The notes under the pieces were generated by a model. It was not told where the DNA came from. It did no database searches and saw only the letters and a program-made list of their open reading frames with translations. The position numbers were made by a program, and so were the translations under genes. Of a DNA stretch of 64,000 bases, positions 8,193 to 16,708 are shown piece by piece. How positions within the stretch are numbered: position 1 is the stretch's first letter; each line of letters begins with the position of its first letter. The stretch lies in contig NZ_WEGI01000013.1 in NCBI RefSeq assembly GCF_009604425.1, positions 186,001 through 250,000 on the forward strand, in the 5' to 3' direction. The stretch is from Nocardia aurantia. Lineage in GTDB: Bacteria; Actinomycetota; Actinomycetes; Mycobacteriales; Mycobacteriaceae.

Positions 8193-9470
8193 TCAGGCGA
8201 ACGGAGGTAATCCGTCGAAGCGCATTGACACTCGCCCGGCCGCCCGCCAGGCGCGGGCGGTGACATCCGCGTCCTCGTCGGTGACCAGATTGCCCATCAC
8301 GCGAACGGCTGTGCGCTGCAACAACTTCGACCGCATGACCGGCGGGCCGCCGACCGGGACCGCGCGCGGGTGGGTGGCCAGCGCGGCCAGTCGCCGCGCC
8401 ACCGAGAAGGTGCGGCCGTAGCGAGCGCGCAGCGTCTGCGGCCACACCCGGGACAGATCCGGCTCGTCCAGCAGTTCGGACAACATGTGGCCGCCCTCGA
8501 GCCCGTAGTCGATGCCCTCGCCGTTGAGCGGGTTCACGCAGCCGGCCGCATCGCCGACCAGCGCCCAGTTGCGGCCGGCGACGGTCGACACCGCCCCGCC
8601 CATCGGCAGCAGCGCCGAGGCGACCTCGCGCGCCTCGCCCTCGAACTGCCACTCCGTCCGGCGTTGCGAAACGTAGTGCTGCAACAGCGGTTTCAGTGCG
8701 ATGTGGGAGGGCCGGGCCGCGGTGGCCAGCGAACCCACGCCGATGTTCACCCGGCCGTTGCCCAGCGGGAACACCCAGCCGTAGCCGGGCACCAGGGCGC
8801 CGTCGGCATCCCGTAGCTCCAGATGCGAGGTGATCCACTCATCGTCGCTGCGGCCAGAGTCGATGTACGCCCGCGCGGCCACGCCGTACGCGTACTTCCG
8901 GTGCCAGGTGCGGCCGAGCAGTTTACCCACCGGCGACCGCACCCCGTCCGCGACGATCAGGACGCGGCAGGCGACCGGGCGGGTCGCACCGTCGGCCTGC
9001 ACCGTCACCCCGGTGACCCGGTCCCCGTCGCGGGCGACCTCGGTGACCCGGGCGCCGTCGATCATCCGGGCGCCGGATGACACCGCCGTCTCGCGCAGTT
9101 TGTCGTCGAGTTCGGTGCGGGCCACCGCGCTGCCGTAGCGCGGGAACGAACCGTCCGGCCAGTCCAGCAGCGTCTCCGCGCCGAAACCGCACATCCGCAG
9201 CCCGCGGTTGACCGTGTGGGTGCGGACCCACTCGCCCAGACCGAGGTGCTCCAGCTCGGCGACCGCACGCGGGGTCAGGCCGTCGCCGCAGGTCTTGTCG
9301 CGCGGGAACACCGCCGAATCGAGCAGCAGGACATCGCGCCCGGCGCGCGCCGCCCAGGCCGCCGCGGCCGATCCGGCCGGACCGGCGCCGACCACCAGTA
9401 CGTCGACCCGATCGGGCAGTGCGCGTGCCGGGCTGGCAGCGTGTTCGCGTTCGGCATCCGGGGCACCCAT
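8193..9470 (-). CDS. Geranylgeranyl reductase family FAD-dependent protein (Rv0561c-like)
   Basis: 425-residue flavoprotein that probably reduces double bonds of a polyprenyl chain, such as the menaquinone tail. Seen: Rossmann FAD motif DVLVVGAGPAGSAAA at about residues 24-38, the PRDKTCGDGLTPRAV signature, and the GDAAGCVNPLNGEGIDYGLEGG motif of the C-terminal FAD site. The ATG at 9470 has a strong GGAAGGA site; the frame upstream is not coding. It is divergent from the polyprenyl synthase gene, the same pairing as Rv0561c/Rv0562, which supports a joint menaquinone-tail role. It could alternatively act on another isoprenoid lipid. Confidence 0.87.
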   Translation of the reverse strand: MGAPDAEREHAASPARALPDRVDVLVVGAGPAGSAAAAWAARAGRDVLLLDSAVFPRDKTCGDGLTPRAVAELEHLGLGEWVRTHTVNRGLRMCGFGAETLLDWPDGSFPRYGSAVARTELDDKLRETAVSSGARMIDGARVTEVARDGDRVTGVTVQADGATRPVACRVLIVADGVRSPVGKLLGRTWHRKYAYGVAARAYIDSGRSDDEWITSHLELRDADGALVPGYGWVFPLGNGRVNIGVGSLATAARPSHIALKPLLQHYVSQRRTEWQFEGEAREVASALLPMGGAVSTVAGRNWALVGDAAGCVNPLNGEGIDYGLEGGHMLSELLDEPDLSRVWPQTLRARYGRTFSVARRLAALATHPRAVPVGGPPVMRSKLLQRTAVRVMGNLVTDEDADVTARAWRAAGRVSMRFDGLPPFA

Positions 9471-9696
9471 GCGCCCAATCCTTCCAGCCGCCACCCGCGG
9501 GTGTCGACGTGCCCGCGCCGATCCGCGCATTCCACGTGGTGAAGCGTGTGCGAGGGCGCGGGGCCCGGCGGATCGCGGCGATTCGGCCGATTCCGGCACT
9601 GTCTGATTCGTCGCAGCACCAAGGTGTTCAACCGGTCGTCGGCGGGGACACGCTAGGTTCTGTGGTGTGGGGACGGACGCGGCATTGGGAGACGAC

Positions 9697-10719
9697 ATGA
9701 CTGCATCGGCTGTCAGCGAGGAGAGCACGGTGGTCGCCGGGGTCGATCTCGGCGAACCCGAGCTCGCCGAGACCGTGCGCACCGGCTTGGCCGAGGTCGA
9801 GAAACTGCTGATCAGCGAGCTGTCCGACGGGGAGGAATTTCTCCAGGAGGCGGCGCTGCACCTGGCCCGCGCCGGTGGCAAGCGGTTCCGGCCGCTGTTC
9901 ACCATCCTCACCGGGCAGCTGGGCCCGCGGCCGGACGACTCGGATCTGATCACCGCGGCCACCGTCGTCGAGCTGGTCCACCTGGCCACGCTGTATCACG
10001 ACGACGTGATGGACGAGGCGTCGATGCGCCGCGGCGCGCCGAGCGTGAACTCCCGGTGGGGCAACAACATCGCCATCCTGGCGGGCGACTACCTGTTCGC
10101 GCACGCCTCCCGGCTGGTCGCGACCCTCGGCCCGGACGCGGTGCGGGTGATCGCCGAGACCTTCGCCGAACTGGTCACCGGGCAGATGCGGGAGACCGTG
10201 GGCGCCAAGCAGTCGCAGGATCCGGTCGAGCACTACCTGCGGGTGGTGTGGGAGAAGACCGGTTCGCTGATCGCGACCTCCGGCCGGTTCGGCGGCACCT
10301 TCTCCGGCGCCGGCCTCGACCACGTGGAGCGGCTGGCCCGGCTCGGCGATGCGGTCGGCACGGCCTTCCAGATCTCCGACGACATCATCGACATCTCCTC
10401 GGTGTCCGAGCAGTCCGGCAAGACGCCCGGCACCGATCTCCGCGAGGGTGTGCACACCCTGCCCGTGCTCTACGCGCTGCGCGACGAGGGCGCCGAGGGC
10501 GACCGGCTGCGCACGCTGCTGGCCCGGCCGCTCGAGACCGACGCGGAGGTCACCGAGGCGCTGGAACTGCTGTCCCGGTCGCGGGGCATGGTGCTGGCGA
10601 AGGAGAAGTTGCAGGGCTACGCCGACATCGCGCACGCCGAGCTGTCCGCGCTGCCCGCGGGCCCGGCCAACGAGGCGCTGGACCGGCTGGTCCGGTTCAC
10701 CGTCGAACGGGTCGGCTGA
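9697..10719 (+). CDS. grcC1: Polyprenyl diphosphate synthase (GrcC1 type)
   Basis: 340-residue trans-prenyltransferase that elongates an allylic diphosphate with isopentenyl diphosphate. The first aspartate-rich motif DDVMD is at 102-106 and the second DDIID at 228-232. GGKRFRP before the first motif and KTGSLIATS between them are also typical. The ATG at 9697 has GGGAG upstream; a GTG at 9667 is possible. It is divergent from geranylgeranyl reductase and precedes htpX, as in mycobacteria. Small residues before the first motif suggest a long-chain product, probably the menaquinone side chain (inference). Confidence 0.9.
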   Translation: MTASAVSEESTVVAGVDLGEPELAETVRTGLAEVEKLLISELSDGEEFLQEAALHLARAGGKRFRPLFTILTGQLGPRPDDSDLITAATVVELVHLATLYHDDVMDEASMRRGAPSVNSRWGNNIAILAGDYLFAHASRLVATLGPDAVRVIAETFAELVTGQMRETVGAKQSQDPVEHYLRVVWEKTGSLIATSGRFGGTFSGAGLDHVERLARLGDAVGTAFQISDDIIDISSVSEQSGKTPGTDLREGVHTLPVLYALRDEGAEGDRLRTLLARPLETDAEVTEALELLSRSRGMVLAKEKLQGYADIAHAELSALPAGPANEALDRLVRFTVERVG

Positions 10720-10863
10720 GCCGATCGTCCGGCGTCCCGGCACCCGGGCATCACGGATCGCGCTCGCCGGCGCGAGGAACCATGCGTCGGCGCATATCGT
10801 TGACCTGGTGTAACGAAGTCGACGAACGGGGGCGCGCGAGGCCGACAGAGAGGCGGTTCCGTT

Positions 10864-11748
10864 TTGCACACGCACGGTTTCGGTAACGGCGTCAAGACCT
10901 TCGGGCTGATGGTGGGCCTGTCCGCCCTGATCGTGTGCGCCGGAGCGCTGTTCCGCAGTCCCACCATCCTGTGGATCTCGGTGCTGCTGGCCGTCGGCAT
11001 GAACGCCTACGCGTACTTCAGCAGCGATCGGCTGGCGTTGCGGGCGATGCACGCGCAACCGGTGTCGGAACCGGAGGCGCCGGCGATGTACAAGATCGTG
11101 CGCGAGCTGGCCACCGCCGCGCGGCAGCCGATGCCGCGGCTCTACATCAGCCCCACCAACGCCCCCAACGCCTTCGCCACCGGCCGCAATCCCCGGCATG
11201 CGGCGGTCTGCTGCACCACCGGCATCCTGCAGATCCTGGACGAACGGGAGCTGCGCGCGGTCCTCGGGCACGAGCTGTCGCACGTGTACAACCGCGACAT
11301 CCTGATCTCGTCGGTGGCCGGCGCGCTGGCCTCGGTGATCTCCGGTCTGGCGAACCTGGCCTATTTCGCGGGCATCTTCGGCGGCGGCAACCGCGACGGG
11401 CAGGGCCCGAACATCATCGGGGTGCTGCTGGTGTCGCTGCTCGGGCCGATCGCGGCCACTCTGATCAAGCTGGCGGTCTCCCGCTCCCGCGAGTACCAGG
11501 CCGATCAGGACGGGGCCTCGATCACCGGCGACCCACTGGCGCTGGCCTCGGCGCTGCGCAAGCTGGAGCGGGGCGTCCAGGCGGCCCCGCTGCCGCCGGA
11601 GCCGCAGCTGACCGCCCAGTCGCACCTCATGATCGCCAACCCGTTCCGGGCCGGCGACCGCGCCGCTCGCTGGTTCTCCACCCACCCGCCGATGGCCGAC
11701 CGGATCCGGCGGCTGGAGGAGATGGCCGGCGGGACCCGGCGCTACTAG
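10864..11748 (+). CDS. htpX: HtpX, membrane zinc metalloprotease
   Basis: 294-residue M48 peptidase for membrane-protein quality control. Two N-terminal hydrophobic segments (about 12-30 and 35-52) precede the zinc motif HELSH at 136-140. The third zinc ligand lies in SREYQADQDG. AHLMIANPFRAGDRAARWFSTHPP-type C-terminus ends with the conserved STHPP. The start is an unusual TTG at 10864 preceded by AGAGAGG. The last four bases overlap the convergent yajQ gene. Confidence 0.95.
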   Translation: MHTHGFGNGVKTFGLMVGLSALIVCAGALFRSPTILWISVLLAVGMNAYAYFSSDRLALRAMHAQPVSEPEAPAMYKIVRELATAARQPMPRLYISPTNAPNAFATGRNPRHAAVCCTTGILQILDERELRAVLGHELSHVYNRDILISSVAGALASVISGLANLAYFAGIFGGGNRDGQGPNIIGVLLVSLLGPIAATLIKLAVSRSREYQADQDGASITGDPLALASALRKLERGVQAAPLPPEPQLTAQSHLMIANPFRAGDRAARWFSTHPPMADRIRRLEEMAGGTRRY

Positions 11749-12236
11749 CGGTAGTTGACGAACTGCAGCGCGAGGTCGAAGTCCGCGCCTTTGAGCAGCG
11801 AGATGACCTGCTGCAGGTCGTCCCGGCTCTTGCTGGTGACCCGCAGTTCCTCGCCCTGGATCTGCGCCTTCACGCTCTTGGGGCCCTCGTCCCGGATCTT
11901 CTTCGCGATCTTCTTGGCGTTCTCCGTGGAGATGCCCTGCACGAGGGTTCCTGTGATTTTGTACACCTTTCCGGAGGCGGCGGGATCGCCCGCGTCGAAC
12001 GCCTTCAGCGAGATGTCGCGACGGATCAACTTCTCCTTGAACACGTCCAGCGCCGCCTTCACCCGGTCCTCCGATTCGGCGGTCAGCACGATCTTCTCCT
12101 CGCCGGACCATTCGATGCCGGCGCCGGTGCCGCGGAAGTCGTATCGGGTGGCGAGCTCCTTCGCCGCTTGGTTGAGGGCATTGTCGACCTCCTGGCGATC
12201 GACCTTGCTGACGACATCGAATGAGGAATCGGCCAC
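11745..12236 (-). CDS. YajQ family nucleotide-binding protein
   Basis: 163 residues with two related half-domains. Family marks are SFDVVSKVDRQEVDNALNQA at the N-terminus, RYDFRGT, and EELRVTSKSRDDLQQVI near the C-terminus. YajQ homologues bind cyclic di-GMP or nucleic acid in some bacteria; which applies here is unknown. The gene converges on htpX with a 4-base overlap, the same neighbourhood as Rv0566c. Confidence 0.93.
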   Translation of the reverse strand: MADSSFDVVSKVDRQEVDNALNQAAKELATRYDFRGTGAGIEWSGEEKIVLTAESEDRVKAALDVFKEKLIRRDISLKAFDAGDPAASGKVYKITGTLVQGISTENAKKIAKKIRDEGPKSVKAQIQGEELRVTSKSRDDLQQVISLLKGADFDLALQFVNYR

Positions 12237-12347
12237 AGTACGGCTCCTGTCTGACGGTCGGCGTTCTCAGAATTTCTACCCCGATCACCGGCCGCAGTCG
12301 CCCCGGCACCCCGTATGCGGCGGCGCCGTGGTCGCTGGCCTGGCGGT

Positions 12348-12378
12348 TTGCATTCCGGCCGGGGGTTCGTTGTATTCT
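12348..12378 (+). promoter_or_regulatory. Candidate promoter of tRNA-Tyr
   Basis: TTGCAT (12348-12353) and TATTCT (12373-12378) are separated by 19 bases and end 24 bases before the tRNA. The spacing is on the long side. Confidence 0.35.
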
Positions 12379-12402
12379 GCTCAGCGCGCTACCGCAGCGC
12401 AC

Positions 12403-12483
12403 GGCAGGTTGCCCGAGCGGCCAAAGGGAGCTGACTGTAAATCAGCCGCGCAAGCTTCGGAGGTTCGAATCCTTCACCTGCCA
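12403..12483 (+). tRNA. tRNA-Tyr (GTA)
   Basis: Acceptor GGCAGGT pairs with ACCTGCC, discriminator A. The anticodon arm GCTGA-CTGTAAA-TCAGC gives anticodon GTA. The long variable arm (GCGCAAGCTTCGG) is expected for bacterial tRNA-Tyr, and the T-arm contains GGTTCGAATCC. CCA is not fully encoded. It is the first of three tRNA genes ahead of rpmG. Confidence 0.95.
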
Positions 12484-12487
12484 CCCC

Positions 12488-12519
12488 GAGCCCCCGTGGA
12501 GTTCTCTCCACGGGGGCTC
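12488..12519 (+). terminator. Perfect 14-bp hairpin after tRNA-Tyr
   Basis: GAGCCCCCGTGGAG and CTCCACGGGGGCTC pair perfectly around a 4-base loop, five bases after the tRNA. The T run is poor, but such hairpins often terminate in actinobacteria. Confidence 0.6.
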
Positions 12520-12657
12520 TCGGCTTCCGAGGGCCGGATCAACGGCCACGCTCTCGGAAAATGCCCCTTGACCTCTCGGTTTGGTGTAGGGCCCGGGGAG
12601 TGTGTAACCTCGTTCAAGGCTTCAGCGCCCCGGTTTTACCGGAGCGCCAGAGACCAT

Positions 12658-12730
12658 GCCCCCTTAGCTCAGTCGGCAGAGCGTTTCCATGGTAAGGAAA
12701 AGGTCAACGGTTCGATTCCGTTAGGGGGCT
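12658..12730 (+). tRNA. tRNA-Thr (GGT)
   Basis: Acceptor GCCCCCT pairs with AGGGGGC, discriminator T. The anticodon arm TTTCC-ATGGTAA-GGAAA carries anticodon GGT. D-arm AGCTCAGTCGGCAGAGC and T-arm ACGGTTCGATTCCGT are canonical. CCA is not encoded. Confidence 0.95.
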
Positions 12731-12823
12731 CGCCGGATTGCCGGTGTGTGACCGACTCGGCACTCTGAGGCTGAAGAACCACAGGGCCGGGACGACCACC
12801 GCCGCATTACCGCGCATATGTAT

Positions 12824-12896
12824 GGCGGTGTAGCTCAGGCGGTAGAGCAAACGACTCATAATCGTTGTGTCGCCGGTTCGAGTCCGGCCATCGCTA
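12824..12896 (+). tRNA. tRNA-Met (CAT), elongator type
   Basis: Acceptor GGCGGTG pairs with CATCGCT (two G-T wobbles), discriminator A. The anticodon arm AACGA-CTCATAA-TCGTT gives anticodon CAT. The normally paired first base argues against an initiator tRNA. A tRNA-Ile2 with lysidine-modified CAT cannot be excluded, but the place before rpmG matches the elongator metT locus of mycobacteria. Confidence 0.9.
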
Positions 12897-12955
12897 CCCA
12901 TACTGAATCGACCCTCAGGTTTCGACCCTCAGGTTGACCGGAAAGAAGGCATATC

Positions 12956-13126
12956 GTGGCCGCGAAGTCCACCGATGTCCGGCCAAAGATCACCTTGGCC
13001 TGCGAAGAGTGCAAGCACCGCAACTACATCACCAAGAAGAACCGGCGTAACGACCCCGATCGGCTGGAGCTGAAGAAGTTCTGCCCGAACTGCGGTTGCC
13101 ACCGGGCGCATCGCGAATCCCGCTAG
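12956..13126 (+). CDS. rpmG: 50S ribosomal protein L33, zinc-binding form
   Basis: 56-residue ribosomal protein. GTG start at 12956 after GAAAGAAGG. It reads MAAKSTDVRPKITLACEECK at the start and ends in HRAHRESR. The two CxxC pairs (CEEC at 16-19 and CPNC at 43-46) show the zinc-dependent form. It sits directly after tRNA-Met, as in mycobacteria. Confidence 0.95.
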   Translation: MAAKSTDVRPKITLACEECKHRNYITKKNRRNDPDRLELKKFCPNCGCHRAHRESR

Positions 13127-13206
13127 GACCACCACGCGAACTGCTGCCGCACGCGACGTTCGTGGTGTGTCTGTCGCGAATGTCGTCATAGAAGAGCGCA
13201 GAATCT

Positions 13207-13239
13207 GTGCCGGAGCAGGGTTCGATCCCGCTCCGGCAC
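13207..13239 (+). terminator. Hairpin with a tRNA T-arm-like loop after rpmG
   Basis: GTGCCGGAGC (13207-13216) pairs perfectly with GCTCCGGCAC (13230-13239). The loop AGGGTTCGATCCC folds again and resembles a tRNA T-arm. It lies between rpmG and hadAB and may be a terminator or a decayed tRNA 3' half. Confidence 0.45.
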
Positions 13240-13336
13240 TTGGTGTAAGTGCGGTAGTGATCCTCCGCCGATCCCCGGTAGCGGGGTCAGATAGGGACAG
13301 CCTTCCGTGACAATCAACACCGAGGAAAGTGGCGTC

Positions 13337-14380
13337 ATGACCGACGGGGCGGCCACTTCCGCAGAGTTCGATCCGGCGGTGAACGCGGCAGCCGCGGTCG
13401 GTCATCACTATCGGGTCGAGGACCACTACGAGGTGGGCCGGGAGAAGGTGCGTGAGTACGCCCGCGCTGTCCAGGACTACCACCCCGTGCACTGGGACGA
13501 GAGCGTCGCGAGCGAGTACGGCTACGACGGCCTGCTGGCACCGCTGAGCTTCATCTCCCTGGTCGGCATCCTGGCCCAGCGGAAGCTGTTCGAGCACGTG
13601 GTCACCGGGTACGACCTGAGCCAGATCATGCAGACCGACCAGATCCTGGAGTTCCACCGGCCGATCCAGGTCGGCGACCGCCTCCTCTGCGACGTCTACC
13701 TGCACTCCTTCCGGCAGGCCTTCGGCGGCGACATCATCGTCACCAAGAACATCGTGACCTCCCGCGGCGAACTGGTGCTCACCACCTACACCACCCTGAT
13801 CGGGCGCAGCGGCACCGATATCGACCCGAATCTCACCGACGCCGTGCGCAACGTGCTCATGCAGGGCACGCCCGAGGCGCCGGACGACCCGCACAGCGCG
13901 CCGCCGGTCACCGACGAACTCGAGGATGTGCGCGCCCCCGCGGCGAAGTCGTCCGGCCGCGCGCTGCGCTTCGAGGACGTCGCCGCCGGTCAGGAGCTGC
14001 CGGCGCGCATCGTCCGCCTCACCCGGGGCGATCTGGTCAACTACGCCGGCGTCTCCGGCGACCCGAATCCGATCCACTGGAGCGACGGCGTCGCCAAGCT
14101 CGTGGGCCTGGACAACTGTGTCGCGCACGGCATGCTCACCATGGGCCTCGGCGGCGGCTTCGTGACCTCGTGGCTGGGCGATCCCGGCGCGGTCAAGGAG
14201 TACAACGTCCGTTTCACCAGCCCGGTCTACGTGCCCGCCGACGCGGCCGCGGAGATCGAGTACACCGGCAAGGTGAAGTCGGTCGATCCGGAGACCCGTA
14301 CCGCGGTCGTGGCGATCGTCGCGAAGTCGGAGGGCCGCAAGATCTTCGGCCGGGCCACCGCGACGGTTCAGCTGAGCTGA
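13337..14380 (+). CDS. hadAB: Fused (3R)-hydroxyacyl-ACP dehydratase HadA-HadB
   Basis: 347-residue double hotdog protein of the FAS-II cycle that extends mycolic acid precursors, removing water from 3-hydroxyacyl-ACP. The N-terminal HadA-like half (about 20-170) has YARAVQDYHPVHWDE with Asp47 and His52. The C-terminal HadB-like half (about 205-347) has the hydratase-2 motif YAGVSGDPNPIHW with Asp242 and His247. In M. tuberculosis HadA and HadB are separate genes at this site; here one frame carries both, joined by a Pro/Asp-rich linker. The ATG at 13337 has GAGGAAAG upstream; a GTG at 13307 is also possible. Confidence 0.9.
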   Translation: MTDGAATSAEFDPAVNAAAAVGHHYRVEDHYEVGREKVREYARAVQDYHPVHWDESVASEYGYDGLLAPLSFISLVGILAQRKLFEHVVTGYDLSQIMQTDQILEFHRPIQVGDRLLCDVYLHSFRQAFGGDIIVTKNIVTSRGELVLTTYTTLIGRSGTDIDPNLTDAVRNVLMQGTPEAPDDPHSAPPVTDELEDVRAPAAKSSGRALRFEDVAAGQELPARIVRLTRGDLVNYAGVSGDPNPIHWSDGVAKLVGLDNCVAHGMLTMGLGGGFVTSWLGDPGAVKEYNVRFTSPVYVPADAAAEIEYTGKVKSVDPETRTAVVAIVAKSEGRKIFGRATATVQLS

Positions 14381-14630
14381 GTCGTACGGCTGACCTGCGG
14401 CAGGCCGCCGGGCCCGGCCCGATTGGCCTTTCGCGGGGGCGGTGACGTAGAGTGAGGCATCTGGGGTTACCAGCCGCTGCGCGCTGCTCTGAGAGGGGCT
14501 GGTTCCAGGCGGGACTCGATTCGTCGAGATCTGCCGGGGCCGGCGACCGCCGGGGCGGCGCGTGTGTTGTGTAACACTGGGAATACAACTCGATAAGACG
14601 GTGCTGGACGACGGTGAGATGTCCAGCCCA

Positions 14631-14703
<73 letters not shown>

Positions 14704-14734
14704 CACTGGATGCCAGCGACGAGAAAGGATCGAC

Positions 14735-15160
14735 GTGAGCGACGAGCGGGACATTCGCCGCGGCGCGCATGCGCCGGACGAAGGCGATGGCACCGCCGCG
14801 GTGAGTCGTCCGAGCGGCAAGCGGTCCGCTCGGCGGGCTCGTACGCAATCGTCCGCGAACGTCGACACGGGCTCGGTCGCCACCCTCGAGCGCCGGCCGC
14901 AGTCGGCCGCGCGGAAGGCCTCCACCTCGGCGAGTACCAAGACCGATAAGTCGGGGAAGGGCGGCAAGGGCAATCCGCTCAAGCGCCTGGTGAAGTTCCT
15001 GCGCGAAGTGGTCGCGGAACTCCGCAAGGTGATCTGGCCCAACCGCAAGCAGATGGTCACCTATACGAGTGTGGTGCTGGTGTTCGTGGTCTTCATGATC
15101 TCGTACATCAGCGGGTTGGACGTGGCGTTCATCAAGGGTGTCAACTGGCTGTTCGGCTAG
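14735..15160 (+). CDS. secE: Preprotein translocase subunit SecE
   Basis: 141 residues. A long charged, Ser/Arg-rich N-terminal extension of about 80 residues is typical of actinobacteria. The conserved SecE core follows: FLREVVAELRKVIWPNRKQM, then one membrane segment (about 112-132, VVLVFVVFMISYISG). GTG start after AAAGGA. SecE clamps the SecY channel. It forms the usual block with nusG and rplKA. Confidence 0.95.
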   Translation: MSDERDIRRGAHAPDEGDGTAAVSRPSGKRSARRARTQSSANVDTGSVATLERRPQSAARKASTSASTKTDKSGKGGKGNPLKRLVKFLREVVAELRKVIWPNRKQMVTYTSVVLVFVVFMISYISGLDVAFIKGVNWLFG

Positions 15161-15272
15161 CTGACCGTCGGCGCCGGCAACCGTCCCGCCGCGAGCGAAC
15201 AGGTGGACCGATCCGCCGGATTCGCACCGGCACGCAGAGGATGTACGTGACGACACAGGAAGCGAGTGCCCA

Positions 15273-16028
15273 GTGAGCACCCCGGAGAACGGCACACCCG
15301 ACGAATTCCAGGCCGACGACGTGGTCGTCGAGGAGGAATCCGGCGACGCCGTGGCGTCCGAGCAGGCCACGGAGGAGCCCGCCCCCCCTGCCGCCGACAT
15401 CGACGAGGATCCGGTCGCCGCGATGAAGGCCGCCCTGCGTCGCGCGCCGGGTGACTGGTACGTCATCCACTCCTACGCCGGTTACGAGAACAAGGTGAAA
15501 ACCAATCTCGAGACCCGCGTGCAGAACCTGGGTCTCGAGGAGTACATCTTCCAGGTCGAGGTCCCGACCGAACAGGTCACCGAGATCAAGAACGGCCAGC
15601 GCAAGAACGTGCAGCGCAAGGTGCTGCCCGGCTACATCCTGGTCCGGATGGATCTCAACGACGAGTCGTGGGGCGCGGTGCGCAACACCCCGGGCGTCAC
15701 CGGATTCGTCGGCGCCACCTCGCGGCCCTCACCGCTGTCGATCAACGACGTGGTGAAGTTCCTGGTCCCGGCCTCGCAGCAGCAGAAGAAGCCGACCACC
15801 GCGGCGGCCGCCGCCGAGGGCACCGGCGAGACCCCGATTGTCAAGCCGACCATCGAGGTCGACTTCGAGGTCGGCGAGTCGGTCACCGTCATGGACGGCC
15901 CGTTCGCGACGCTGCCCGCCAGCATCTCCGAGGTCAACGCCGAACAGCAGAAGCTGAAGGTCCTGGTGTCGATCTTCGGCCGCGAGACCCCGGTCGAGCT
16001 CGCGTTCACCCAGGTCGCGAAGATCTAG
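15273..16028 (+). CDS. nusG: Transcription termination/antitermination factor NusG
   Basis: 251 residues: an acidic N-terminal extension of about 60 residues, the NGN domain starting WYVIHSYAGYENKVKTNLE and containing PGYILVRMDL and NTPGVTGFVG, an Ala/Thr-rich linker, and a C-terminal KOW domain with VGESVTVMDGPFATLPA. It binds RNA polymerase and affects pausing and Rho action. GTG start at 15273; it lies between secE and rplK. Confidence 0.96.
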   Translation: MSTPENGTPDEFQADDVVVEEESGDAVASEQATEEPAPPAADIDEDPVAAMKAALRRAPGDWYVIHSYAGYENKVKTNLETRVQNLGLEEYIFQVEVPTEQVTEIKNGQRKNVQRKVLPGYILVRMDLNDESWGAVRNTPGVTGFVGATSRPSPLSINDVVKFLVPASQQQKKPTTAAAAAEGTGETPIVKPTIEVDFEVGESVTVMDGPFATLPASISEVNAEQQKLKVLVSIFGRETPVELAFTQVAKI

Positions 16029-16197
16029 TCCGCCGCCCGGCCCGATTCGGGTCCGTGCGCACGCTGCGACTACACTTGCCGGGTTGCGCCCGCTGTCTCC
16101 GCTCGTCGTCGGACGGGCGAGCGCGGGCGCGCATTCCGGAACAGGCTTACGGGAATCCGTGAGCAGCCGAACCGAGGAACCGAACCAAGGAAGAAAG

Positions 16198-16632
16198 ATG
16201 CCCCCCAAGAAGAAGAAGGTCACCGGGCTCATCAAGCTCCAGATCCAGGCCGGTGCGGCCAACCCGGCTCCGCCGGTCGGCCCCGCGCTGGGTCAGCACG
16301 GTGTCAACATCATGGAGTTCTGCAAGGCGTACAACGCGGCGACCGAGTCGCAGCGTGGCAACGTCATCCCGGTCGAGATCACGGTCTACGAAGATCGCTC
16401 GTTCGACTTCAAGCTGAAGACCCCGCCCGCCGCCCGGCTGATCCTGAAGGCCGCCGGTGTGCAGAAGGGCTCGGCCGAGCCGCACCGGAACAAGGTCGCG
16501 CAGATCACCATGGACCAGGTCCGGGAGATCGCCAAGACCAAGCAGGAAGATCTGAACGCCAACGATATCGACGCTGCCGCGAAGATCATCGCCGGCACCG
16601 CTCGTTCGATGGGCATCACCATCGCGGAGTAG
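16198..16632 (+). CDS. rplK: 50S ribosomal protein L11
   Basis: 144 residues, full length. It starts MPPKKKKVTGLIKLQIQAG after an AAGGAAG ribosome site and has PVGPALGQHGVNIMEFCKAYN, the thiostrepton-region loop of the N-terminal domain. The RNA-binding C-terminal domain has KTPPAA and ARSMGI near the end. It forms the L11-L1 operon with rplA, 76 bases downstream. Confidence 0.98.
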   Translation: MPPKKKKVTGLIKLQIQAGAANPAPPVGPALGQHGVNIMEFCKAYNAATESQRGNVIPVEITVYEDRSFDFKLKTPPAARLILKAAGVQKGSAEPHRNKVAQITMDQVREIAKTKQEDLNANDIDAAAKIIAGTARSMGITIAE

Positions 16633-16708
16633 TCCACCCGGACTCACTCAGGTGGGAGGGCCGGCCAGGCCCGACAACCACGTCTGAACTACTCGAGGAC
16701 AGAGAATC

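Noticed and set aside
9628..12402. A 924-codon minus-strand frame over the polyprenyl synthase, htpX and yajQ
   Set aside because: It covers three recognised genes and reads as Gly/Arg/Gln-rich shadow sequence.
12403..12896. An integration site at the tRNA genes
   Set aside because: All three tRNAs are intact and I found no duplicated 3' ends or integrase gene, apart from a T-arm-like hairpin downstream.
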